Positions 25,939 through 37,357 of a stretch of 64,000 nt of DNA are shown here, piece after piece (positions within the stretch are counted from its first letter, which is position 1; every line of letters starts with the position of its first letter). Below the pieces are notes generated by a model. That model was not told the origin of the DNA. It saw only the letters and a list, made by a program, of their open reading frames with translations, and ran no database searches. This DNA is from Gillisia mitskevichiae (lineage in GTDB: Bacteria; Bacteroidota; Bacteroidia; Flavobacteriales; Flavobacteriaceae), in contig NZ_RBLG01000005.1 in the NCBI RefSeq assembly GCF_003634585.1, positions 1-64,000 on the forward strand, in the 5' to 3' direction. A program made the translations under genes and the position numbers.

Positions 25939-25973
25939 TGCTATTTAAAATTGGGTAGAAGTTTATCTACTTC

Positions 25974-28241
25974 TTATGCATTATTCTGGATCTTAATTAA
26001 GTTTAATGCTGAACCTTGCTTAAACCACTCTATCTGAGAATCGTTATACGTATGGTTCGCTTTAAATGTATCTTTACTTCCATCTGCATGCACAACCTCT
26101 ATAGTTAAAGGCTTATCTGGCGCAAATTGAGCTAAATCTACAAAGTTAAAAGTATCATCTTCTTGAATAAGATCGTAATCCTTTTCATTAACGAAAGTGA
26201 TCCCTAGCATTCCTTGCTTTTTAAGGTTAGTTTCATGAATTCTAGCAAAAGATTTCACTAATACTACCATAACACCAAGATGTCTTGGCTCCATAGCTGC
26301 ATGCTCTCTAGAAGACCCTTCTCCATAGTTGTGATCTCCAACTACAATAGTCGGAATTCCAGCAGCTTTGTATTTTCTAGCAACTGGCGGCACACCGTCG
26401 TACTCACCAGTAATTTGGCTTTTCACGAAGTTTGTCTTTTTATTAAAAGCGTTTATTGCTCCAATAAGCATGTTGTTAGAAATATTATCTAGATGCCCTC
26501 TATATCTTAACCATGGGCCAGCCATAGAAATATGATCTGTCGTACATTTTCCAAAAGCTTTAATAAGCAATTTTACTCCAGTAAGATTTTTACCATCCCA
26601 AGCTTCAAAAGGCTCTAGTAATTGTAACCTCTCACTATCTTCAGCAACCTTGATCACTACTTCACTACCATCTTCAGAAGGAGCAACATATCCAGGATCT
26701 TTTACATCAAATCCTTTTGGAGGAAGTTCTATTCCTGTTGGCTCATCCAACATCACTTCTTCTCCATCTTCATTTAATAATTTATCTCTAGTAGGATCAA
26801 AATCTAATCTCCCAGAAATTGCTATTGCAGCCACCATTTCTGGAGAACCTACAAAAGCATGCGTATTAGGGTTTCCATCTGCTCTTTTAGAAAAGTTTCG
26901 GTTAAAAGAGTGTACAATTGTATTTTTCTCATCTCCTTTTCTATCACTTCTATCCCATTGCCCTATACAAGGTCCACAAGCATTTGTGAAAATGGTAGCA
27001 TCCAAATCTTCAAAGATCTGAAGCAATCCATCTCTCTCTGCTGTAAATCGTATAGTTTCTGAACCAGGATTAATTCCGAAGTCTGATTTTGCTTTTATAT
27101 TTTTATCTACCGCTTGCTTCGCTATAGAGGCAGCACGCGTTAGATCTTCGTAAGATGAATTTGTACAAGAACCTATAAGACCCCAATCCACCTTTAATGG
27201 CCAATCATTTTCTTTTGCTTTATCTCTCATTTCAGAAATAGGAGTTGCAAGATCTGGAGTAAATGGTCCATTTAAATGAGGTTTCAATTCAGATAGATTG
27301 ATCTCGATAACTTCATCAAAATATTGTTCTGGATTTGCGTATACTTCATCATCTCCAGTTAAGTGTTCTCTAATTTCATTTGCTGCCGCAGCAACATCTG
27401 CTCTATTTGTAGCATTTAAATAACGCTCCATAGAATCGTCATATCCAAAAGTAGAAGTTGTTGCTCCAACTTCCGCACCCATATTACAGATAGTTCCTTT
27501 TCCTGTACAAGACATAGAACGAGCACCTTCACCAAAATATTCAATTATAGCTCCTGTACCACCCTTAACCGTTAGAATACCAGCTACTTTCAAAATAACA
27601 TCTTTAGCAGAGGTCCATCCAGAAAGTTTCCCAGTTAATTTTACTCCAATCAATTTCGGGAATTTAAGTTCCCATGCCATTCCTGCCATAACATCTACAG
27701 CATCTGCACCACCAACTCCAATTGCAACCATTCCCAATCCACCTGCGTTAACAGTGTGAGAATCTGTTCCAATCATCATTCCACCAGGAAAAGCATAATT
27801 TTCTAAAACAACTTGATGAATAATTCCTGCACCTGGTTTCCAAAATCCAATTCCATATTTATTAGATACAGACTCTAGGAATTCAAAAACTTCATGACTC
27901 GATTTATTTGCTGAAACTAAATCCAGTGCTGCACCCATTTTAGCTTGGATCAAATGATCACAGTGAACCGTTGTAGGAACTGCAACATTCTTTTTCCCGG
28001 CCTGCATGAACTGAAGCAATGCCATTTGAGCCGTCGCATCCTGACATGCAATTCTATCTGGCGCGAAGTCTACATAATCCTTCCCACGTTTAAACGCCTG
28101 GTTAGATTCTGCATCCCATAAATGAGAATAAAGTATTTTTTCTGAAAGTGTTAAAGGCTTTCCAACAACATCTCGTGCTTTATTTACACGATCTGCCATT
28201 TGACTATAAACCTTCTTGATCATATCTATATCGTATGCCAT
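25974..28241 (-). CDS. acn: Aconitate hydratase
   Basis: Converts citrate to isocitrate in the TCA cycle through a 4Fe-4S cluster. 755 aa, of the mitochondrial-type aconitase length. The cluster cysteines are visible in [15 protein letters not shown] and [34 protein letters not shown] and the swivelling-domain [15 protein letters not shown] are intact. Monocistronic, flanked by a 0.9 kb gap downstream and a 0.35 kb gap upstream. Confidence 0.96.
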   Translation of the reverse strand: MAYDIDMIKKVYSQMADRVNKARDVVGKPLTLSEKILYSHLWDAESNQAFKRGKDYVDFAPDRIACQDATAQMALLQFMQAGKKNVAVPTTVHCDHLIQAKMGAALDLVSANKSSHEVFEFLESVSNKYGIGFWKPGAGIIHQVVLENYAFPGGMMIGTDSHTVNAGGLGMVAIGVGGADAVDVMAGMAWELKFPKLIGVKLTGKLSGWTSAKDVILKVAGILTVKGGTGAIIEYFGEGARSMSCTGKGTICNMGAEVGATTSTFGYDDSMERYLNATNRADVAAAANEIREHLTGDDEVYANPEQYFDEVIEINLSELKPHLNGPFTPDLATPISEMRDKAKENDWPLKVDWGLIGSCTNSSYEDLTRAASIAKQAVDKNIKAKSDFGINPGSETIRFTAERDGLLQIFEDLDATIFTNACGPCIGQWDRSDRKGDEKNTIVHSFNRNFSKRADGNPNTHAFVGSPEMVAAIAISGRLDFDPTRDKLLNEDGEEVMLDEPTGIELPPKGFDVKDPGYVAPSEDGSEVVIKVAEDSERLQLLEPFEAWDGKNLTGVKLLIKAFGKCTTDHISMAGPWLRYRGHLDNISNNMLIGAINAFNKKTNFVKSQITGEYDGVPPVARKYKAAGIPTIVVGDHNYGEGSSREHAAMEPRHLGVMVVLVKSFARIHETNLKKQGMLGITFVNEKDYDLIQEDDTFNFVDLAQFAPDKPLTIEVVHADGSKDTFKANHTYNDSQIEWFKQGSALNLIKIQNNA

Positions 28242-28588
28242 ATTGTATTTGATTTTATGTTCTAAAAAAGTCTTGCGAAATTACGAAATTCCACCGAATT
28301 TTAAAAATTAGAACTAAAATTGAATAATATTTAGGAATACTTTAAATAAACCCGAGTTTTAAATCCAATGTTTTAATTTGAATTAAAAATTTAGCTGAAA
28401 TTTGAGAATATGATAATTTATATTTGAGTTATGCGCGTAGAGAAAGATTTATCGTCCTTCATATTAAATAAAATTCAAGAACAAACGTAGCAAAGTTTGC
28501 TACCAAACTAATTATCCATTAAATTAAAAGAAGTAAGAAATTTAGTTTTACTAAATGTAATTTTTCAATGGATATTAAAAAATAGATC
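28242..28588. other. Gap upstream of acn
   Basis: 347 bases without a gene. The only clear structure is the perfect small dyad GTAGCAAAGTTTGCTAC (28487-28503). No convincing TAnnTTTG promoter for acn was found. Confidence 0.4.
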
Positions 28589-29542
28589 CTAGAAGAGGGA
28601 TTGTATAATTTGGTCTTCAGTTATCCCTTCTGCTTCCGCTTTATAATTTCTTATAATTCTATGCCTAAGAATCCCCGATGCAACAGCTTGAATATTCTCA
28701 ATATCGGGAGAGAATTTTCCATTTAGGATTGCATGAGCTTTAGCGGCAAGAACTAGATTTTGTGAAGCTCTTGGCCCTGCTCCCCAATCTACATAATTCT
28801 TTATTAAATCTGGAGTAGCTTGTCCATTGGGACGACTTTTGCCAACCATTCTAACAGCATACTCAATCACATTATCTGCAACAGGAACTCTTCTCACCAA
28901 TTGCTGAATTTCTGTGATTTCTGAAGCAGAGAACAAAGGTTCTACAGCTTGTTCCTTATTAGAAGTAGTTGCCTTTACTACATCTACTTCCTCCTGAAAA
29001 GACGGATAATCTAGGTTTATTGCAAACATAAACCTATCTAATTGAGCTTCTGGTAAAGGATAGGTTCCCTCCTGCTCTATTGGGTTTTGAGTTGCTAAAA
29101 CAAAATATGGTAAACTAAGCTTATAATGATTTCCTGCAACGGTTACAGATCTTTCCTGCATAGCCTCCAGCAAAGCTGCTTGAGTTTTTGGAGGAGTTCT
29201 ATTTATCTCATCTGCAAGAATAATATTAGAGAAAATTGGGCCCTTAATAAATTTAAAATGTCTATTCTCATCTAAGATCTCAGATCCTAAAATATCACTA
29301 GGCATTAAGTCTGGCGTAAATTGGATCCTTTTAAAATCCAATCCTAAGGCTTTGGCAATTGTATTTACCATAAGGGTCTTCGCTAACCCAGGAACACCAA
29401 TTAATAAGGCATGTCCTCCGGAAAATATCGATAAAAGGATTTGGTCTATAACCTCCTCTTGACCAACAATTACCTTCGCTATTTCTTTTTTAAGTAGCCT
29501 ATGTTTTACGACTAAATTTTCTACAGCGGTGACATCAGACAT
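28589..29542 (-). CDS. MoxR-family AAA ATPase
   Basis: A 317-aa ATPase with Walker A GVPGLAKT, Walker B IILADEINRTPPKTQAALLEAMQE, and ATQNPIEQEGTYPLPEAQLDRF, all hallmarks of MoxR chaperones, which usually act with von Willebrand A-domain partners on envelope processes. No VWA gene is present; instead it follows two SurA-like genes, 9 bases after the second, and is probably in their operon. Confidence 0.92.
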   Translation of the reverse strand: MSDVTAVENLVVKHRLLKKEIAKVIVGQEEVIDQILLSIFSGGHALLIGVPGLAKTLMVNTIAKALGLDFKRIQFTPDLMPSDILGSEILDENRHFKFIKGPIFSNIILADEINRTPPKTQAALLEAMQERSVTVAGNHYKLSLPYFVLATQNPIEQEGTYPLPEAQLDRFMFAINLDYPSFQEEVDVVKATTSNKEQAVEPLFSASEITEIQQLVRRVPVADNVIEYAVRMVGKSRPNGQATPDLIKNYVDWGAGPRASQNLVLAAKAHAILNGKFSPDIENIQAVASGILRHRIIRNYKAEAEGITEDQIIQSLF

Positions 29543-29551
29543 TTTTATGTT

Positions 29552-31009
29552 TTATTTCTTTAACCAATCACGATCGAAAGTACAATTACGGAATTTACCA
29601 TTGATCTTAATATAGGTATTAGCAATTTTTTCATTTTGCCATTTCCCAATTGCTTCCAATTGTTTATCTCTTAAAGCCAATTCCTTGATCTTCATATAAT
29701 CTTGCACAAAATCTGCCTTGTGCTCTTTGTACCTTTTATTAACGGTAATTATTTTATAGAAAATCTTTCCTGTACGTTCTTGATCTCTTAAAACTAAAGA
29801 AACATCACCTTCTTTTAAATTTACAACCTGCTCGTAAAGTTCTGGATCTATTTTGGTAAGTTCAAATCTTGTATCTCCATTTGTAGGATTTATTAATTTC
29901 CCATTATTTGCTGCAGTTTGCTCTTCATCTGAAAATTGTTTTGCGGCAGCACCAAATGTGATCTCTTTATTAATGATCTTAGCTCTAAGGCTATCAATCT
30001 CAGCTCTTGCGCTTTCTATAGTTGCATTGGTAACATCTGGGATCAATAAGATATGTCTGATCTCAAGATTCTGCCCAATAACCTTTTCGACCTTAATAAT
30101 ATGATATCCAAATTGAGAAGCAAATGGTTCACTAACTTCACCTTCTTGTAAACTAAAAGCTGTGTCTTTAAAATCTTTATCTAAACCATCTTTACGAGTG
30201 ATCACCATTCTACCACCATCGCTGCTGGAGCCTGGATCTTGCGAATAAAGCACGGCTTTCGTTCCAAAGCTCGCTCCATTATCTACAATATCTTCTCTAA
30301 ATTGATTAAGTCTATCTATTACTTTCTGCTTTTCAGTTTCTGGAACTTCAGGCTTAATTATAATTTGGGCTACCTCAACTTCATCTCCAAAAAACGGTCT
30401 GTCTTCTACTGGTATTTTATCAAAATAAGATCGAATTTCTTCAGGGGTGATTTCAACTTTTTCAATAATATTTTGTTGCATTCTTTTAGAAAGTTCTTGC
30501 TGCTTATTAAGCTCAAATAATTCATTTCTAAAATCATCTTCAGAATCTCTTTTGTAGAAATTTAATACCTTTTGCATAGAACCAACTTGTCCTACCATTT
30601 GAGTTATTTGCTGATCTACGTAATTTCTAACTTCTGCATCAGAAACAAGAATACTATCTTGAATTGCGTGGTGAGCATATAATTTATTCTCTAATAAACT
30701 ACCTGCTAACTGGCAATCTGTAATATCTTCAGTAGAAACCCCTTGACTTTTAAGATCTTTATACATAAGATCTATATCGCTATCTAGGACAACATAAGCT
30801 CCAACAACAGCTGCAATACCGTCAACTTTATATCGTTGGAATTCTGCTGGCTCTTGCTTAACTTCTACTACTTCTGTTACTGGCTGTATGGCTGTACTAT
30901 CTGTAACAATTACTTCCTGTGCCTTAACGCTGCTATGAAACCCAATTAAGAGTGTTCCTATAGCTATACCTTTAGTTATAAATTTCAAATTGTTCGTTTT
31001 CAATCGCAT
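29552..31009 (-). CDS. SurA-like periplasmic peptidyl-prolyl isomerase
   Basis: A 485-aa exported chaperone with a signal peptide (about 1-30, ending VKAQ). An N-terminal SurA-type helical domain (VDGIAAVVGAYVVLDSDIDLMYKDL...) is followed by two PpiC/parvulin domains: about 205-320 (EVAQIIIKPEV, GGRMVITRKDGLDKDFKDTAFSLQEGEVSEPFASQFGYHIIKVE) and about 325-430 (EIRHILLIPDV, FGAAAKQFSDEE). Helps outer-membrane proteins fold. Its start overlaps the upstream lipoprotein gene by 38 bases. Confidence 0.9.
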   Translation of the reverse strand: MRLKTNNLKFITKGIAIGTLLIGFHSSVKAQEVIVTDSTAIQPVTEVVEVKQEPAEFQRYKVDGIAAVVGAYVVLDSDIDLMYKDLKSQGVSTEDITDCQLAGSLLENKLYAHHAIQDSILVSDAEVRNYVDQQITQMVGQVGSMQKVLNFYKRDSEDDFRNELFELNKQQELSKRMQQNIIEKVEITPEEIRSYFDKIPVEDRPFFGDEVEVAQIIIKPEVPETEKQKVIDRLNQFREDIVDNGASFGTKAVLYSQDPGSSSDGGRMVITRKDGLDKDFKDTAFSLQEGEVSEPFASQFGYHIIKVEKVIGQNLEIRHILLIPDVTNATIESARAEIDSLRAKIINKEITFGAAAKQFSDEEQTAANNGKLINPTNGDTRFELTKIDPELYEQVVNLKEGDVSLVLRDQERTGKIFYKIITVNKRYKEHKADFVQDYMKIKELALRDKQLEAIGKWQNEKIANTYIKINGKFRNCTFDRDWLKK

Positions 31010-31832
31010 CTCTTGTTATATCTTTTTCTAATTCTTTTACCAAATTGGCTTTTCGCTTATTAAGCAGGATCTGCTTTATTGTGGATGTTGCATATTCCAA
31101 CGGGGCTTGATCATTCCTTAATAATACGTCGTTTACATACACCAAATATACCTCTAATGAATCTTCAAGCTGAAGAAAATTTGACTTTTTTAAAAGTTGT
31201 GATTTATTCGCATCATTTAAGGGTACAATTCTATTATAAACAGATTTTGTACTAACCCAAACCGAATCGTTAAAGGAATAGGATTTAAACTGAAGAGAAA
31301 TTTTATCAAGCTTAGATTTATCCTTTTCATTAAACCTAATAAACTCCTTTTTCACATCATCGAAATCTTGATTATTATTAAGGTTGATAAACCTCAATTT
31401 CACGAGGTCTTCATTCAGCCTAAAATTCTCGAGATGCTCCTTATAGTAACTTTCAATTTCATTTTGATTAAAAGTGGTGTCTAATCGTTTCGCCACCATA
31501 GCATCTGCATAAGCTTTACTATAAAGTTCGTTTTTATAGTTATTTACCAATTCATCAAATTCCTTCTGCTGCTCGTTGCTTAAATTAAACTTAGCCTTAT
31601 CTATTAATAACTGCTGTGTAGCCCATCTATTTATAAAATTATTCACCATTAGAGTGCTATCTTCCTCAGAAACACCTTCCCCAACCAATGCTTGAATGTC
31701 TTCTATGTACAAATAATTTTCATTTACCCTAGCAACAACTTCACGTTCATCTGCAGTTTGAAAATAATTACAACTTTGCAATAGTAATAAGCAACCTAGG
31801 GATAAAATAAATTTCGAGATATGATTCTCCAT
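30972..31832 (-). CDS. SurA-N-like periplasmic lipoprotein
   Basis: A 286-aa lipoprotein: signal peptide with lipobox LLQSC (Cys at about 21). The sequence EVVARVNENYLYIEDIQALVGEGVSEEDSTLMVNNFINRWATQQLLIDKA resembles the SurA N-terminal chaperone domain, but no parvulin catalytic domain is recognisable. It probably cooperates with the overlapping downstream SurA-like gene. First gene of the three-gene leftward unit ending with the MoxR ATPase. Confidence 0.75.
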   Translation of the reverse strand: MENHISKFILSLGCLLLLQSCNYFQTADEREVVARVNENYLYIEDIQALVGEGVSEEDSTLMVNNFINRWATQQLLIDKAKFNLSNEQQKEFDELVNNYKNELYSKAYADAMVAKRLDTTFNQNEIESYYKEHLENFRLNEDLVKLRFINLNNNQDFDDVKKEFIRFNEKDKSKLDKISLQFKSYSFNDSVWVSTKSVYNRIVPLNDANKSQLLKKSNFLQLEDSLEVYLVYVNDVLLRNDQAPLEYATSTIKQILLNKRKANLVKELEKDITRDAIENEQFEIYN

Positions 31833-32035
31833 TGTAGGAAGATAACTTTAATAATAAACAATATTTCTATTTAATACAGAATAGCCTGATTGTTATAAAA
31901 ATATAGCCACAAAAATAATAATTCCATAAGCTTATACAAGCTATAAGTTGTAAACGATTCAAAATACAGGAAATTACACCCTTAAAATATAATTTTTCTG
32001 AAGTATCTTGATAATACAACTAAAATGATACCAAG

Positions 32036-32488
32036 ATGAAATATTCAAAAGAAATTATCATCGATTTACCTAGAGAAGAAGTGATCGCCAAAATGGAAGA
32101 CCATAAAAATTTTAAACATTGGCAAAAAGGCTTTATTTCTTATCGGCATCTTAGTGGAAGTCCCGGCCAGGAAAATGCCCGATCTAAATTAAAATATAAA
32201 ATGGGTAAGAGAGATATAGAAATGATAGAAACTATAGAGATAAATAATCTCCCTAAAAAACTCGTTCTTTCTTATGATGCAAAAAGTGTCTTTAACAGAC
32301 AAAAGAATTATTTTGAAGAAGTGGAGAACAATTCAACTAAATGGATCTCAGATAATGAATTTGTATGTGCGGGCTTTATGAAAATAATCGCATTTTTGAT
32401 GCCTGGGTCTTTCAAGGATCAAACTTATAAATACATGAAAGATTTTAAAGCTTTTGCTGAAAACGGCACAAGTGTATTAAATGAATAA
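32036..32488 (+). CDS. SRPBCC (START-like) domain protein
   Basis: A 150-aa protein beginning MKYSKEIIIDLPREEVIAKMEDHKNFKHWQKGF, the usual start of polyketide-cyclase/SRPBCC proteins, which bind hydrophobic ligands in a helix-grip cavity. Ligand unknown. The stop codon overlaps the next ORF; both appear to be small cytoplasmic proteins in one operon. Confidence 0.8.
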   Translation: MKYSKEIIIDLPREEVIAKMEDHKNFKHWQKGFISYRHLSGSPGQENARSKLKYKMGKRDIEMIETIEINNLPKKLVLSYDAKSVFNRQKNYFEEVENNSTKWISDNEFVCAGFMKIIAFLMPGSFKDQTYKYMKDFKAFAENGTSVLNE

Positions 32489-32492
32489 AATA

Positions 32493-32735
32493 ATGGAGAG
32501 ACAAATTAAACTTATATGGGACTTTAGAGGCCCGCAAGCATTACATATTGCTAAACATCATGAGATCCATTTAAAGGACTTTATTAAGGCTGAAAAACTC
32601 ACAGATTGGGACATTACTGGTTTTGAAGAAGTAAGTGAGTTACATTCAATAGCTTTTTGGGTGGTCCCAGAATCTGAGATCAAAAAATATCGAGATATCT
32701 TAAAACCAAATAGAGCAACTGTCTACGAAAAATGA
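32493..32735 (+). CDS. Conserved hypothetical protein
   Basis: An 80-aa acidic-to-neutral protein (MERQIKLIWDFRGPQALHIAKHHEIHLKDF...). The ATG at 32493 is preferred to one at 32481, which would overlap the SRPBCC gene by 8 bases. WDFRGPxA and a His-rich H-x3-HH-x-IHL segment are the most distinctive parts. No family is recognised; it likely shares a transcript with the SRPBCC gene. Confidence 0.6.
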   Translation: MERQIKLIWDFRGPQALHIAKHHEIHLKDFIKAEKLTDWDITGFEEVSELHSIAFWVVPESEIKKYRDILKPNRATVYEK

Positions 32736-32776
32736 TCTTTTTAGCATTAATCGTATAATTATTAGTCTGTCTCTGT

Positions 32777-32784
32777 TATATTTG
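32777..32784 (+). promoter_or_regulatory. -7 box before ompH-like gene
   Basis: TATATTTG followed by GG, 18 bases before the ATG at 32802. No TTG at the normal spacing; TCG at 32751-32753 is the nearest. Confidence 0.45.
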
Positions 32785-32801
32785 GAAAAATTAAAAAAAT
32801 C

Positions 32802-33314
32802 ATGAAAAAAGTTTTACTGGCATTAGCCATTTTTATTACAAGTATTAATATCCAAGCCCAAACAAAAGTAGGAACTATAGATGCTGAATATATTCTAGCA
32901 CAAATGCCTGAAATCGCAACTGTTGAAGAAGGTTTGAAGGCCTACAATGACGATCTTCAGGCTGATATGCAAGCAAACATTACCAAATACGAGGAATTAG
33001 TAGCTAGTTATAAGGAAAATAATACCACGTTTACTAAAGAAGAAAAGACTGCTAAAGAATCTGAAATTATTTCACTTGAAAATGACATTAAAAACTTTAG
33101 ACAAAAAGCTTCTGTACTTATGCAGGTAAAAAGAAATGAATTAACACAACCTCTGTATGTTAAAATAGATGAAGCAATGAAAGTTGTTATTGCTAAAGAC
33201 AAATACACACAGATCTTCAACGCAAGCGGAAATGGATTGGCATATTCTGATGCTAAGTATGATATTACAGATGCAGTTATGAAAACCTTAGGTATAGAAT
33301 TACCGAAAGAATAA
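32802..33314 (+). CDS. OmpH/Skp-family periplasmic chaperone
   Basis: A 170-aa exported protein with signal peptide MKKVLLALAIFITSINIQAQ, then KVGTIDAEYILAQMPEI and a long charged coiled coil (about 40-115), ending with DITDAVMKTLGIELP. The Skp/OmpH fold holds unfolded outer-membrane proteins. It stands alone, ended by the terminator at 33333. Confidence 0.88.
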   Translation: MKKVLLALAIFITSINIQAQTKVGTIDAEYILAQMPEIATVEEGLKAYNDDLQADMQANITKYEELVASYKENNTTFTKEEKTAKESEIISLENDIKNFRQKASVLMQVKRNELTQPLYVKIDEAMKVVIAKDKYTQIFNASGNGLAYSDAKYDITDAVMKTLGIELPKE

Positions 33315-33332
33315 GCTTAAATAACCTCATAG

Positions 33333-33371
33333 AAAAAGGCTGCCTCAATAATATTGAAGCAGCCTTTTTTA
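33333..33371. terminator. Bidirectional terminator between ompH and guaB
   Basis: AAAAAGGCTGC and GCAGCCTTTTTT pair around an 18-base interior that itself pairs partly (CTTCAATA-like); A and T tails on both sides serve the convergent genes. Confidence 0.88.
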
Positions 33372-33390
33372 TTTCTTAACTAGTTTTAAT

Positions 33391-34875
<1,485 letters not shown>

Positions 34876-34886
34876 TTAATTGCGTG

Positions 34887-34894
34887 CAAATATA
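34887..34894 (-). promoter_or_regulatory. guaB -7 box
   Basis: Minus-strand TATATTTG followed by CACGC, 23 bases from the guaB ATG. A TTG is found only 12 bases upstream, shorter than the usual spacing. Confidence 0.5.
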
Positions 34895-34925
34895 CGTAAT
34901 TTAAAACAAGGAAATTGTCTGAAAA

Positions 34926-35426
34926 TCAGCTATTATTATTTTTCTTAATAAGAAGCTGATATAGGGCTATTAACACTGAGGTTGTGAAAATTAGTGTCAT
35001 AAATACTCCTGAAATCATTACAACATATTTCATCCATATAACTCCAGCCCACATAAAATAGATTCCTCCGAAAGTTAGGAGTATAGAAAAGAAAGGTTCT
35101 ATAATAAGAAACATCTTAAATGTAGTTGGAAGTTTCGTTAATAACATAACCCCTCCCAAAAGGAAAAAGATAAATGACATAGAAAGGATATGTGTATGAA
35201 TAATGGTAAGCATCTCCCGCTCTCCCTTTTTAAATTTCATAACATTAGCCTCTATATCTTCTTCATTACCCAAATAATTTTCTTCAATTCCAGAAGGATT
35301 TGTGGTCTCTGTTTGATTTACAAACAACAAACCTGTAAAATATCCAAAACTTAGAACTACAATAAAAGTTGCCAGAAAATATTTAATTTCCTTGGGAAAA
35401 GTTAAAAGAAGCCCATTATATTTCAT
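34926..35426 (-). CDS. Four-helix membrane protein of unknown function
   Basis: A 166-aa protein with four hydrophobic segments (about 16-36, 76-97, 104-127, 132-156) and a hydrophilic loop rich in acidic residues between the first two. A His pair in the second segment (IIHTHILSMSF) could bind heme or metal. Its start overlaps the stop of the FMN-binding gene (TAATG), so the two products probably work together, perhaps in electron transfer across the membrane. No family recognised. Confidence 0.65.
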   Translation of the reverse strand: MKYNGLLLTFPKEIKYFLATFIVVLSFGYFTGLLFVNQTETTNPSGIEENYLGNEEDIEANVMKFKKGEREMLTIIHTHILSMSFIFFLLGGVMLLTKLPTTFKMFLIIEPFFSILLTFGGIYFMWAGVIWMKYVVMISGVFMTLIFTTSVLIALYQLLIKKNNNS

Positions 35427-35947
35427 TAAATAATTTTCTTATTATGTAGAATCCCTACAGATTCTAGAATATCGCTCATTGCGCTTTTCATAGAACGAAC
35501 TGAAATAGTTGCTCCAGAAATGGCCGCAATATCATCTAAGGAATCTTTATTGGACTTTCCTGTAAACTGACTTAACCATCTTCTACTCCCTATCTCTCCT
35601 CCATATTCTTCACGATACACCAAAACTTTGGTGCTAGCGATCTTAAGATCTTTATCAAATATTACTAAATAATCAAACTGGGCAGTTTTGCTAGCCGCCT
35701 TGTCTAAATAGACATACCCTAAAACTGCGCCCTTCGCTGTGATCTGAAAAAAATTTTCATTTGTGATCGATGAAGGTAATTGAGAATTAATATTGGACGA
35801 GACTTCTACGTTTGTGAAATTATAAGAAGTAATATCAAAAACATCCTTCACCTCTTTATCTACCTTTTTGTCTAGAGTCTTTGGAATTCCAAAGGACATT
35901 AAAAAAAGAACAGAAAAAACGACTGGTATTAATTTTCTAAATTTCAT
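35426..35947 (-). CDS. FMN-binding domain protein
   Basis: A 173-aa exported protein (signal peptide MKFRKLIPVVFSVLFLMSFG) whose C-terminal half contains AAISGATISVRSM, the SGAT motif whose Thr carries FMN in NqrC/RnfG-like domains after modification by ApbE. No apbE is in the window. Coupled to the membrane protein downstream; a porin gene lies upstream across a terminator. Confidence 0.8.
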   Translation of the reverse strand: MKFRKLIPVVFSVLFLMSFGIPKTLDKKVDKEVKDVFDITSYNFTNVEVSSNINSQLPSSITNENFFQITAKGAVLGYVYLDKAASKTAQFDYLVIFDKDLKIASTKVLVYREEYGGEIGSRRWLSQFTGKSNKDSLDDIAAISGATISVRSMKSAMSDILESVGILHNKKII

Positions 35948-35991
35948 AGTGTAAAAATATCAATTTGTTTACTCTTAGTCAATTAAAATGC

Positions 35992-36028
35992 CAAAAGTCG
36001 GAATTGCTTTTATATCCCGACTTTTTAA
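35992..36028 (-). terminator. Terminator after the porin gene
   Basis: Minus strand AAAAAGTCGG pairs with CCGACTTTT across a 15-base loop. It may allow partial read-through into the FMN-binding gene. Confidence 0.65.
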
Positions 36029-36047
36029 CATCTCAATTATATTTCAA

Positions 36048-37217
36048 TTAGAACCATACTCCAACTCCCAAGTTAAATTGGTTTTGAGCATTACTTCCGC
36101 TTACTGCGTTATTTTTAATTTGATAATCTCCTTTAAAAACAACCCCATTTGCTATGTGATAACTTAATCCCATAGTAAGATCGTCTCTATTATAAGCATC
36201 ATTTCTTACCAAAGAACCTTCTGTATCTGCATGAGTATCGTATTGCTCGTATCGTGCAAAAGCAAATAACCTTTGTTCATTTTCTATTGGTAAAATATTA
36301 TAAGCTGCTTCTGCATACCAACCTCCAAGTTCACTTCCAAGCTCAGATCCTGTTAACTCGTTATAATCTTCAGTATCTGTTAAAGACGCATATACAATTT
36401 GACCTCTTGCTGTGAATTTATTCTTCACATATCTCGCATCAAAACCAATCATAGACAATCCAACATCTGCTCCAGGAATATGATCTACCTCATCATCTGC
36501 TTGTGTTCTACCTACATATCCTGAAAGTCCTAAACGCAATCCAGGTACTCCATAATATTCAACTTTAGATGCAAAGTTTGGTTTATTAATGGTAGACTTG
36601 ATTCCTTTTTGACGACCACCACGTAATCCAGATTTTCCTCCAATATTTCCAGAGCCATCTGCATTAGTAGATTTAAAACCGTTAAAGATATATGCTTGGT
36701 AAGATAAGGAAGCACTATTTATCCTTCCTGTAACTCCAACCCCAATCTCTCTCCAGGTAGTTGGTATAATTTCGTGATCCATAGATGGACGTTCCACTCC
36801 GTTAAATGTAGTTGGTTCGTGATATTCATTTATAATTCCCATAGGAACCAGCATTAAACCAGCTCTTAGATTTAAATTATTTGCTACATTATAATTTACA
36901 AATGCTTGCTCTACAAATACCTCATCTACATGCTCAAATTCTATTTCAGAAACAAACTGAACCTTATCTGAGAATCTATAACCTAATAGTACTACCAAAC
37001 GATGTACATCTAAAGTACCATTATCACCTTCCGGCTGGTTGTAAACTACTTCTCCATACCCTCCAATTGTAACAGCATTTCCATTATTTGCTGAAAGAAT
37101 TTTTTGTGCAGCATTTTGCTGTTGTTGCGAATTTGCCGAGGTGGTATCTTGTGAAGTTTGCGAAAATGTAAGAGCAGAAGTTGCTCCTAAGATCAATGAA
37201 AGTATTACCTTTTTCAT
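36048..37217 (-). CDS. Outer-membrane porin
   Basis: A 389-aa exported protein with signal peptide (MKKVILSLILGATSALTFSQ), a short Gln-rich linker, and a barrel of alternating strands (VTIGGYGEVVYNQPEG, VHRLVVLLGYRFSDKVQFVSEIEFEHV, FVEQAFVNYNVANNLNLRAGLMLVPMGIINE) ending in LGVGVWF with terminal Phe. It resembles phosphate-selective/OprP-like porins, but the solute cannot be told. It has its own promoter. Confidence 0.82.
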   Translation of the reverse strand: MKKVILSLILGATSALTFSQTSQDTTSANSQQQQNAAQKILSANNGNAVTIGGYGEVVYNQPEGDNGTLDVHRLVVLLGYRFSDKVQFVSEIEFEHVDEVFVEQAFVNYNVANNLNLRAGLMLVPMGIINEYHEPTTFNGVERPSMDHEIIPTTWREIGVGVTGRINSASLSYQAYIFNGFKSTNADGSGNIGGKSGLRGGRQKGIKSTINKPNFASKVEYYGVPGLRLGLSGYVGRTQADDEVDHIPGADVGLSMIGFDARYVKNKFTARGQIVYASLTDTEDYNELTGSELGSELGGWYAEAAYNILPIENEQRLFAFARYEQYDTHADTEGSLVRNDAYNRDDLTMGLSYHIANGVVFKGDYQIKNNAVSGSNAQNQFNLGVGVWF

Positions 37218-37264
37218 TAGAGTTTTATTTAGACTGATTTAAAATAGTGATTCAATTTCGGGTG

Positions 37265-37294
37265 CAAATATAGAAACGAATTTCAGTTGCACAA
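37265..37294 (-). promoter_or_regulatory. Porin promoter
   Basis: Minus-strand TTG (37292-37294), a 19-base spacer and TATATTTG (37265-37272) followed by CACCCG; the leader before the ATG at 37217 is about 40 bases. Confidence 0.75.
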
Positions 37295-37357
37295 AGTTTA
37301 TTTAGAATAATTTTAAATAAGAATATTCGATACTAATTCTAAAAAGAATAAATAATT

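Noticed and set aside
24271-25973. Prophage remnant suggested by the cI-like repressor
   Set aside because: No integrase, structural or lysis genes, attachment-site repeat or change in composition is seen; the neighbours are core genes.
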